From Parapedobacter soli (GTDB lineage Bacteria > Bacteroidota > Bacteroidia > Sphingobacteriales > Sphingobacteriaceae), in the NCBI RefSeq assembly GCF_025460835.1, contig NZ_JAMXAY010000048.1:1-32660 (forward strand): a DNA stretch of 32,660 nucleotides. The letters run 5' to 3'. A model generated the notes under the pieces. It did no database searches, was not told where the DNA came from, and was given only the letters and a program-made list of their open reading frames with translations. Below, piece by piece: positions 26,194 to 32,660 of this stretch (position 1 is its first letter; each line of letters opens with the position of its first letter). The translations under genes and the position numbers were made by a program.

Positions 26194-26763
26194 ATGAATA
26201 GAAGAGAAGCGTTGGCACGGGTAGCTTGGATTATGGGGGGGGCTGTGGTTGGTGCCAATCTATTTTTAGAGGGATGTACAAGGGAGGCTGCCAAAAATGT
26301 GGAGAGCCTTTTCGAACCGGCTACCATAGATTTCCTCGGCGATGTTGCCGATACCATTCTGCCGCCTACGAGCAGCCCCGGTGCGAAGGAAGCCGGGGTG
26401 GGTGCGTTCATCCCGGTGATGGTGAAAGATTGTTACACCGCTGGCGACCAAAAGACGTTTGTTGATGGGCTTTCGGCACTGGAAGGGTCGGCAAAGGAAA
26501 AGTTTGGGCGTAAGTTCCAGGAACTGAACACCGACGAGCGTACCGAGCTGCTGGCCGCTATCGATAAAGAAGCCAAAGAATACCAACGGAATAGAACGGG
26601 GGATGATCCCAACCACTATTTCCATTTGTTCAAACAACTTACACTACTTGGGTTTTTCACGTCTGAGGTGGGTGCTACCAAAGCTCTCCGTTATGTACAG
26701 GTACCCGGCAGTTATGACGGCAATTACCCCTACAAAAAAGGCGACAAAGCCTGGGCGGTATGA
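26194..26763 (+). CDS. Gluconate 2-dehydrogenase subunit 3 family protein
   Basis: The 189-residue protein begins with a Tat signal (NRREALARVAWIMGGAVVGA). The following LFLEGC segment is a possible lipobox, with the Cys as lipid-attachment site. The rest matches the small subunit of GMC-type dehydrogenases (DVADTILPPTSSPGAKEAGV, GFFTSEVGATK, YDGNYPYKKGDKAWAV). It probably takes the GMC subunit across the membrane and holds it. Its stop overlaps the next start by 4 nt (ATGA). Confidence 0.92.
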   Translation: MNRREALARVAWIMGGAVVGANLFLEGCTREAAKNVESLFEPATIDFLGDVADTILPPTSSPGAKEAGVGAFIPVMVKDCYTAGDQKTFVDGLSALEGSAKEKFGRKFQELNTDERTELLAAIDKEAKEYQRNRTGDDPNHYFHLFKQLTLLGFFTSEVGATKALRYVQVPGSYDGNYPYKKGDKAWAV

Positions 26764-27452
26764 ACATCCATTACATTCAGCACGTACCTTACGAAGGTTT
26801 GGGCCATATCGAAACTTGGGCCGCCGCCCATGGTCACCACCTTACAGGTACGTGCTTTTTCGACGAATCGTGGCGGCTACCGGAGCTGGCAGCTATTGAT
26901 GCGTTGATTATTTTAGGTGGCCCCATGAGCGTATTTGATGAAACACCATACACATGGCTAGTAGAGGAAAAAGAGTTTATCAAAGCCGCAATCGAGCGTG
27001 GGACGAAAATCCTCGGAATTTGTTTGGGGGCGCAACTGCTGGCCAATGTACTGGGTGCTGCGGTAAAGCCTGCACCCAATAAGGAAATCGGTTGGTTTCC
27101 GGTAGTTGCTACCGACGAGGCAAAAGCATTGCCATGGTTTTACGAGCTTTTCTCCGACGGTCCAAAGGTGTTCCACTGGCATGCCGATAAGTTTGAGATA
27201 CCTTATGGGGCCGTTAATCTGGCATCGTCAGAAGCCAATAAAAACCAGGCATTTGCTATCGGTAACCAAGTATTAGCTTTGCAGTTCCACGTAGAAACAT
27301 TGCTTGCCGATGTGGAACATTTGTTAGAAAATGCCCGGACAGATGTGGTTCCGGGTAATTACGTGCAGGATGAAGCAGCATTGCTTGGCGATCCGGCACA
27401 CACGGGGAGCCGGCGGCTATCCGATGATTTACTTACCTGTTTTTTCCGCTGA
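26760..27452 (+). CDS. Class I glutamine amidotransferase (GATase1-like)
   Basis: The 230-residue protein is the stand-alone amidotransferase type related to the GMP-synthase glutaminase domain: ILGGPMSVFDE, catalytic C88 in GICLGAQLLANVLG, and H177/E179 in LQFHVE. A classical glutaminase reaction is possible, but stand-alone members often act on other gamma-glutamyl compounds. The coupling to the subunit-3 gene (ATGA overlap) suggests shared expression; a functional link to it is not evident. Confidence 0.9.
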   Translation: MNIHYIQHVPYEGLGHIETWAAAHGHHLTGTCFFDESWRLPELAAIDALIILGGPMSVFDETPYTWLVEEKEFIKAAIERGTKILGICLGAQLLANVLGAAVKPAPNKEIGWFPVVATDEAKALPWFYELFSDGPKVFHWHADKFEIPYGAVNLASSEANKNQAFAIGNQVLALQFHVETLLADVEHLLENARTDVVPGNYVQDEAALLGDPAHTGSRRLSDDLLTCFFR

Positions 27453-27524
27453 GTCCTGTTTTTGTCACAACCTAATCCCCTCTAATTACGTTGCCAATTG
27501 TTAACGGGCGGAGCTGCTTTCTGT

Positions 27525-27559
27525 CGTTCATATACATTTTTATGCCGTTTACATGCATT
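27525..27559 (+). promoter_or_regulatory. Tandem CGTT-type operator upstream of the orphan regulator (site A)
   Basis: Two direct half-sites, CGTTCATATACATT (27525-27538) and CGTTTACATGCATT (27546-27559), agree in 11 of 14 positions and are 21 bp apart, two helical turns. The site ends 4 nt before a -33 element. The same element recurs at 28338 (25 of the first 33 bases identical). Its spacing to the -7 box is 61 nt in both. Confidence 0.55.
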
Positions 27560-27563
27560 CATT

Positions 27564-27593
27564 TTTGAATACCTCGGTAAGCGCCTACCTTTG
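27564..27593 (+). promoter_or_regulatory. Promoter of the orphan LuxR-type regulator
   Basis: TTTG (27564-27567), an 18-nt spacer and TACCTTTG (27586-27593) match the Bacteroidota consensus fully. Expected transcription start is near 27600, about 40 nt before the ATG. Confidence 0.75.
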
Positions 27594-27640
27594 ATTCCAT
27601 AAAAAGTCAAATACGGGGACGCGTACCTACTCTAAACAAC

Positions 27641-28288
27641 ATGGGAAGTAACTTAGCGAATGTCAGGCACAATATTTTCTTAACCTACTGCCACGAGGTG
27701 GTAGGTGTGGCGATGAAATGGTTGGTCAAGGAGTATTTTCCGCTGTCGGCCATCGGTGAAGCCAAGGACTTCCAGGAGACACTCAGCGTTCTTCCAAAAA
27801 AGAATTACGACTTGGTGGTGCTTGATACGGAGATCGGCGATAGTTCCCATCTGTTTGGTGCGGTGGAGCGGATCAAATCGGTTAGCCCACTAACGCGTAT
27901 CCTGATTTTCTCGGAGTTGGATGAAACGGTTTACGGTCCGAAATACCTGGCTTTCGGAACAAATGGTTTTCTCGCAAAAAATGCCGGTATAGATGATATT
28001 GTGCTTGCAATTGAAACCGCTTTGCGCGGAGGTGTTTTCCATGGAGAGTGTGACGACGTCGCCCCCCCTTCAATACCTCCTCATGCGAAGCCCGGGATGG
28101 CACATGTGCTATCCCCAAGGGAGCACCAGATTGCCGATCTGCTTGTCAAGGGAACCTCCCTTTCGCAGATTGGCCAACTAACCCATTTGAAAGAAACCAC
28201 CATCAGCACTTATAAGAAGCGCATCTTCAAAAAAACTGGCGTAAGGACTTTATCCGACCTTATTGCCGTGTGGGAAATCTACCGGTAG
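27641..28288 (+). CDS. Orphan LuxR/NarL-type regulator with degenerate receiver domain
   Basis: The 215-residue protein has an N-terminal receiver-like domain with D62 (VVLDTEIG), S91 and K113 (LAKNAG) in place. The acidic pair that binds Mg2+ is missing: T15-Y16 stand where DD is expected. The C-terminal LuxR helix-turn-helix is intact (LSPREHQIADLLVKG at about 152, then TISTYKKRIFKKTGV). No kinase gene is adjacent. It is probably a cytoplasmic transcription factor with altered or phosphate-independent control. A tandem operator lies directly upstream of its promoter, and again upstream of the next gene, suggesting it controls itself and the downstream adhesin. Confidence 0.9.
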   Translation: MGSNLANVRHNIFLTYCHEVVGVAMKWLVKEYFPLSAIGEAKDFQETLSVLPKKNYDLVVLDTEIGDSSHLFGAVERIKSVSPLTRILIFSELDETVYGPKYLAFGTNGFLAKNAGIDDIVLAIETALRGGVFHGECDDVAPPSIPPHAKPGMAHVLSPREHQIADLLVKGTSLSQIGQLTHLKETTISTYKKRIFKKTGVRTLSDLIAVWEIYR

Positions 28289-28337
28289 TTTTCTTCTTTT
28301 CCTGAGCCTGTTGTAGCATAACTTCTACACAAATCTC

Positions 28338-28372
28338 CGTTCACATACATTTTCCTGTCGTTTGTGTACACC
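28338..28372 (+). promoter_or_regulatory. Tandem CGTT-type operator upstream of the giant adhesin (site B)
   Basis: CGTTCACATACATT (28338-28351) and CGTTTGTGTACACC (28359-28372) repeat the arrangement of site A at 27525: same 21-bp half-site spacing and 25 of 33 identical bases. A palindrome-like GTGTACAC lies in the second half-site. Confidence 0.5.
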
Positions 28373-28374
28373 GG

Positions 28375-28406
28375 ATTGTTGTCTGGAGGGCAATTTATTC
28401 TCTTTG
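28375..28406 (+). promoter_or_regulatory. Candidate promoter of the giant adhesin
   Basis: ATTG (28375-28378), a 20-nt spacer and TCTCTTTG (28399-28406) match the consensus with one mismatch in each box. The -7 box is exactly 61 nt from the start of site B, as in site A. The predicted leader is about 140 nt. Confidence 0.45.
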
Positions 28407-28476
28407 TGTGTCTATACAGGGCACGAAGCTCTGGAAAAGCAAAAGAGTTACATCTATTTAATTTACAATTTGAGAA

Positions 28477-28566
28477 ATGAATTTGGACATTAACCAGTCG
28501 GATAAGACAGACCATCTACCTGGGACTTTCATTGATTTGATTTCAACGTATTGCTATGGATCGTAG
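28477..28566 (+). CDS. Possible 29-codon leader ORF overlapping the adhesin start
   Basis: ATG at 28477 opens a 29-codon frame (MNLDINQSDKTDHLPG..., ending TYCYGS) whose TAG (28564-28566) lies within the first codons of the adhesin, whose ATG is at 28556 in another frame. The arrangement would allow translational coupling. A chance ORF of this size is quite possible. Confidence 0.2.
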   Translation: MNLDINQSDKTDHLPGTFIDLISTYCYGS

Positions 28567-31500
28567 ATTTTTACTTGGTGTTTTCAAGAAGGCATTCGTT
28601 TTTGCTTTTTTAATCACGTTGTTCGGTGGAGTCGATAGCTTTGCCCAAACATCGGGATATGGCGATTTCATTATTTTCGAGGATTTCGGTAAGGCGATTC
28701 CAAATCACCCGGAACACGAATATTATTCCGCCGAAGAGAATACGATAGAAGGTGTCTCGGTGCCCGTTTATTTCAGGAAAGCCCCATTGGCCGATATCGA
28801 TCCAAACAATTTGCTTTTTTATATTCCATCGAATCGCCCCGGTTCATACGGTCAGTCAAATTTTGGACCCCAGTACCGGGATAATGTCGGAAAAGGTTCG
28901 TACTCGATCGTAACGAATTCGCGCGGTTATCAGAATCGATATTTTCACCCAGGGTTAGATCATACAGATGCAGATACAGATGATGATGACGAATTGGGCT
29001 ACATGTTGTTGGTTGATGCCCACTCATCCACAACATTGTATTTTGATCGAACGATCGAGGGCTTATGTGCGGGAACACGATTTGAATTTTCGGCATGGAT
29101 TAAGGATGTAAACAATCAGAATAAGCCAAAACCACGCATTAAATTTGATATTTTAAATGCATTGGATGATGCGGTGATCCATTCTTATGAAAGTACGGAT
29201 GATGATGTCACCCCTGCTAATACCTGGACGCAGATTACTACGGATTTCGAAATGCCACCTGGCGTAAATGAAATTAAACTCAGAATCACAAATACCGTAA
29301 ATAATCATGATGGCAATGACATTGCTATAGACGATATTGGTTTCAGGCCAATGGGGCCGGCTTTGAATTTTGCAGTGAGCCCGCAGCTTCCCGTATGTGT
29401 AGGAGATATCGTAACGTTCACTGCCAATGTTATTAACGAAAGCGAAGCGTATCCTAACAATCATTTTGTATTGCAGCGCAGCCCAAAGGGCACCGACACG
29501 TGGGAGAACGTAGGTGATTATAAAACGAGGTCCGGGACAAACCCGGTTGAATTCAATGTCACAGCTACCGACGCGCAAGACAATTATGAATTCCGGGTAG
29601 TGGTAGCGGGTGATTCAACCACTTTAGACGCGGAATATTGCCGCGCGGTATCCGAACCGATTTTATTGCGTATAAATAATCAGTCTGCCACGATATCCGT
29701 AACGGGAGGTGCAGACGAAGTGTGCGCAGGTGACGCCGTTCAATTAACAGCCTTAGCGACGGGCAGCGGCATGGACGACCCGGAGTATACCTATGTTTGG
29801 GAACAGTCTGCTACTGCTAACCAAGATGATTGGGAAACGATAGTGGGTGCAACAGAAGCCACGCTAAATACAGGCGCTTTAACGGCAACCACTTATTATC
29901 GGGTCACGGCGTATGTGGGCGGATGTCCCGGTGCAGGTGCCTCTGATGTTTTTGAAGTCACCGTGAACCCAGTCCCCGATGCGCCTACGGTCGTTAACAG
30001 GATTACGTATGTGGGCGCTACAGGTGTCGAATATGATGCAATCGCATTAGCGGGCCATACATTGATTTGGTTTGACGAAAACAATAACCCACTTACATCA
30101 AATGAAAAACCTACCGTCAGCACGGAAATAGCCGGCGAGTTTACCGCCTATGTCGCCCAGCAGCATGACGGCACAGGATGTATCAGTGAGATTGTGCCGG
30201 TGACTGTTTTTGTAAAATCCATAGGGATATCTGTTGAAAAAGATGTCGATTTGGTTGAAATAGCTGGTGTAGGTAACCTGGAGTATACGATAACGATTCA
30301 GAACACGGGTGAATATGATTTATCGAAGGTGCAGGTCGCTGACGTATTGACCCAGGAAGATGCATCGGATGAAATCATTTTAAGTATCGGTGACCCGGTT
30401 CAAACCGGAGGTAGTGCGGCCAATAATACAAATGATATTTTGGAGATCGGTGAGACCTGGACTTATACGTTTGCTTATGCAGTGGGGCAGGACAGGGTCG
30501 ATAATGGAGCCGACCTACTGAATAAAGTATCGGTGACTACTGAAGAAGGTGCGTCAGGTAACGACAATGCCGTAACAACCATCACGCAGTCGCCTTCTGT
30601 TGAAGTCAGCAAATCGGTTGACCAGGAGAATATCACTGCTCCTGCGACACTGAACTATACCATCACGGTTGAGAATACGGGTAACGTAAGCCTTACAGGC
30701 ATTGCGGTTACCGATGTTGTTTCGCAGGACGGAGCCAGCACTCCGCTCACGCTGGGTGCGCCTACGGGTGACACCGATGAAGACGGTGAGCTGGATGTTG
30801 ATGAGACGTGGGTGTACCAGGTTAGCTACGCAGCTATTCAATCACACATCGATAACGGGTCAGACATCGTGAACACGTTCACGTTTTATGCCGGCGAGTT
30901 GTCAGATGCTAGAAGTGATAATGCCACCACGACCATCGCGCAGTCGCCTTCTGTTGAAGTCAGCAAATCGGTTGACCAGGAGAGCATCGCTGCTCCCGCA
31001 ACGCTGAACTATACCATCACGGTTGAGAACACGGGTAACGTGAGCCTTACGGGCATTGCGGTTACCGATGTTGTTTCACAGGACGGAGCCAGCACTCCGC
31101 TCACGCTGGGTGCGCCTACGGGTGACACCGATGAAGACGGTGAGCTGGATGTTGATGAGACGTGGGTATACGAGGTAAGCTACGCAGCTATTCAATCACA
31201 CATCGACAACGGCGGCGAGATCGTGAACACGTTCACGTTTGATGCCGACGAGTTGTCCGATGCTAGAAGTGACAATGCCGTAACAACCATCACGCAGTCA
31301 CCTTCTGTTGAAGTCACCAAGGCAGTTGACCAGGAGAGCATCGCTGCTCCTGCGAGACTGAACTATACCATCAGGGTTGAGAATACGGGTAACGTAAGCC
31401 TTACGGGCATTGCGGTTACGGATGTTGCTTCACAGGACGGAGCCAGCACTCCGCTCACGCTGGGTGCGCCTACGGGTGATACGGACGAGGACGGTGAACT

Positions 31501-32660
31501 GGATGTTGATGAAACATGGGTGTATGAGATCAGCTATGCAGCTGAACAGTCGCACATCGATAACGGATCAGACATCGTGAACACAATTTCCGTCACCACA
31601 TTGGAAGGTGCGGAAGATACCGACGCGGCGGTGACCGAAATCACGCAGTCGCCATCGGCTACGGTGAGTAAGGTTGTCGATCAAACCAGTATCACGGCTC
31701 CCGCAACGCTGAACTATACCATCACGGTTGAGAACACGGGTAACGTGAGCCTTACGGGCATTGCGGTTACCGATGTTGTTTCACAGGACGGAGCCAGCAC
31801 TCCGCTCACACTGGGTGCGCCTACGGGCGACACCGATGAAGACGGTGAACTGGATGTTGATGAGACGTGGGTGTATGAGGTCAGCTACGCAGCTATTCAA
31901 TCACACATCGATAACGGGTCAGACATCGTGAACACGTTCACGTTTGATGCCGACGAGTTGTCCGCTGCTAGAAATGATAATGCCGTAACAACCATCACGC
32001 AATCACCTTCTGTTGAAGTCACCAAATCGGTTGACCAGGAGAACATCACGGCTCCCGCAACGCTGAACTATACCATCACGGTTGAGAACACGGGCAACGT
32101 AAGCCTTACGGGCATTGCGGTTACGGATGTTGTTTCACAGGACGGAGCCAGCACTCCGCTCACACTGGGTGCGCCTACGGGCGACACCGATGAAGACGGT
32201 GAACTGGATGTTGATGAGACGTGGGTGTATGAGGTCAGCTACGCAGCTATTCAATCACACATCGATAACGGGTCAGACATCGTGAACACGTTCACGTTTG
32301 ATGCCGACGAGTTGTCCGCTGCTAGAAATGATAATGCCGTAACAACCATCACGCAATCACCTTCTGTTGAAGTCAGCAAATCGGTTGACCAGGAGAACAT
32401 CACGGCTCCCGCAACGCTGAACTATACCATCACGGTTGAGAACACGGGCAACGTAAGCCTTACGGGCATTGCGGTTACGGATGTTGTTTCACAGGACGGA
32501 GCCAGCACTCCGCTCACGCTGGGTGCGCCTACGGGTGACACCGATGAAGACGGTGAGCTGGATGTTGATGAGACGTGGGTGTACCAGGTTAGCTACGCAG
32601 CTATTCAATCACACATCGATAACGGGTCAGACATCGTGAACACGTTCACGTTTTATGCCG
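28556..32660 (+). CDS. N-terminal part of a giant repeat adhesin with DUF11/DUF7507-like repeats (runs off the window)
   Basis: The frame is open from the ATG at 28556 to the window end, 1368 codons, and is not closed. It begins with a signal peptide (FVFAFLITLFGGVDSFAQ near residues 13-30). A beta-sandwich/jelly-roll-like domain follows (about 40-260; LCAGTRFEFSAWIKDV ... IAIDDIGFRP), then Ig-like/PKD-like domains with paired Cys (about 275-557; LPVCVGDIVTFTA, EVCAGDAVQLTA). From residue 560 there is one divergent unit, then five complete and one partial near-identical 118-residue DUF11-type repeats (NYTITVENTGNVSLTGIAV ... ETWVY ... HIDNGSDIVNTFTF). Such proteins are usually T9SS substrates ending in a sorting domain, which would be outside the window. 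It follows the orphan regulator by 267 nt. Confidence 0.9.
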   Translation, partial: MDRRFLLGVFKKAFVFAFLITLFGGVDSFAQTSGYGDFIIFEDFGKAIPNHPEHEYYSAEENTIEGVSVPVYFRKAPLADIDPNNLLFYIPSNRPGSYGQSNFGPQYRDNVGKGSYSIVTNSRGYQNRYFHPGLDHTDADTDDDDELGYMLLVDAHSSTTLYFDRTIEGLCAGTRFEFSAWIKDVNNQNKPKPRIKFDILNALDDAVIHSYESTDDDVTPANTWTQITTDFEMPPGVNEIKLRITNTVNNHDGNDIAIDDIGFRPMGPALNFAVSPQLPVCVGDIVTFTANVINESEAYPNNHFVLQRSPKGTDTWENVGDYKTRSGTNPVEFNVTATDAQDNYEFRVVVAGDSTTLDAEYCRAVSEPILLRINNQSATISVTGGADEVCAGDAVQLTALATGSGMDDPEYTYVWEQSATANQDDWETIVGATEATLNTGALTATTYYRVTAYVGGCPGAGASDVFEVTVNPVPDAPTVVNRITYVGATGVEYDAIALAGHTLIWFDENNNPLTSNEKPTVSTEIAGEFTAYVAQQHDGTGCISEIVPVTVFVKSIGISVEKDVDLVEIAGVGNLEYTITIQNTGEYDLSKVQVADVLTQEDASDEIILSIGDPVQTGGSAANNTNDILEIGETWTYTFAYAVGQDRVDNGADLLNKVSVTTEEGASGNDNAVTTITQSPSVEVSKSVDQENITAPATLNYTITVENTGNVSLTGIAVTDVVSQDGASTPLTLGAPTGDTDEDGELDVDETWVYQVSYAAIQSHIDNGSDIVNTFTFYAGELSDARSDNATTTIAQSPSVEVSKSVDQESIAAPATLNYTITVENTGNVSLTGIAVTDVVSQDGASTPLTLGAPTGDTDEDGELDVDETWVYEVSYAAIQSHIDNGGEIVNTFTFDADELSDARSDNAVTTITQSPSVEVTKAVDQESIAAPARLNYTIRVENTGNVSLTGIAVTDVASQDGASTPLTLGAPTGDTDEDGELDVDETWVYEISYAAEQSHIDNGSDIVNTISVTTLEGAEDTDAAVTEITQSPSATVSKVVDQTSITAPATLNYTITVENTGNVSLTGIAVTDVVSQDGASTPLTLGAPTGDTDEDGELDVDETWVYEVSYAAIQSHIDNGSDIVNTFTFDADELSAARNDNAVTTITQSPSVEVTKSVDQENITAPATLNYTITVENTGNVSLTGIAVTDVVSQDGASTPLTLGAPTGDTDEDGELDVDETWVYEVSYAAIQSHIDNGSDIVNTFTFDADELSAARNDNAVTTITQSPSVEVSKSVDQENITAPATLNYTITVENTGNVSLTGIAVTDVVSQDGASTPLTLGAPTGDTDEDGELDVDETWVYQVSYAAIQSHIDNGSDIVNTFTFYA
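30599..32660 (+). repeat. Near-identical 354-bp in-frame tandem repeats
   Basis: Units begin at GTTGAAGTC or its equivalent at 30599, 30953, 31307, 31658, 32012 and 32366. Periods are 354, 354, 351, 354 and 354 bp, all multiples of 3. A divergent 366-bp unit precedes them at 30233. The last visible unit is cut by the window end. The DNA is nearly identical between units, including silent positions, pointing to recent duplication or gene conversion. Confidence 0.95.

Noticed and set aside
30599-32660. Regular repeats that could be read as a CRISPR-like or satellite array
   Set aside because: The periods are multiples of three, the units are contiguous without spacers, and they translate into one continuous DUF11-type protein frame.
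1-32660. tRNA, rRNA, insertion sequences, integrases or attachment sites
   Set aside because: No cloverleaf with CCA end, rRNA-like sequence, transposase motif or flanking inverted repeats was seen; the intergenic gaps are short and otherwise explained.

Overview
The window looks like chromosomal DNA of a Bacteroidota bacterium, most likely a Sphingobacteriaceae member (Parapedobacter-like is a guess). The evidence is a type IX secretion (T9SS) type-B C-terminal sorting domain, a PorP/SprF protein, Bacteroidota-type promoters (TTTG / TAnnTTTG), a long-linker IF-2, and a GMC oxidoreductase paired with a gluconate-2-dehydrogenase-subunit-3 protein. I saw no rRNA, tRNA, CRISPR array, transposon or prophage, and no gene-free stretch reaches 300 bases.

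Left part (1-4537): the C-terminal end of a very large repeat adhesin (MBG/Ig-like repeats plus sorting domain), followed by its probable PorP/SprF partner, then a TPR sensor histidine kinase and a NarL/LuxR response regulator whose genes overlap by 4 nt. Next (4540-11389): a PPK2-family polyphosphate kinase on the minus strand, a class A penicillin-binding protein, a large outer-membrane protein joining a gluzincin-like protease, a TolB-like propeller and an Omp85-like barrel, and a small GIY-YIG-like protein whose gene overlaps it tail to tail.

Central part (11500-18624): a LexA/CI-like XRE-S24 regulator, the housekeeping set rimP-nusA-infB with a strong terminator after it, and a PLP-dependent lyase whose diagnostic residues fit tryptophanase rather than tyrosine phenol-lyase.

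Metabolic block (18834-27452): two probable transcription units. The first encodes a sulfatase-modifying-factor-like protein without the catalytic cysteines, a Tat-exported Gfo/Idh/MocA oxidoreductase, an ApbE flavin transferase, a hydroxypyruvate-isomerase-like TIM barrel and an MFS (NupG-like) permease. The second encodes a GMC oxidoreductase, its Tat/lipoprotein small subunit and a class I glutamine amidotransferase. Together they suggest periplasmic oxidation of a sugar, polyol or glycoside followed by uptake and isomerisation; the substrate cannot be read from sequence.

Right part (27453-32660): an orphan LuxR-type regulator with a degenerate receiver domain, followed by the N-terminal 1368 codons of a second giant adhesin with near-identical 354-bp DUF11/DUF7507-like repeats, running off the window. 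The most interesting signal is here. A 33-nt element (25/33 identical), made of two CGTT-type half-sites 21 bp apart, lies upstream of both the regulator and the adhesin, at exactly the same 61-nt distance from a -7 promoter element in each case. This suggests that the regulator controls itself and the adhesin.
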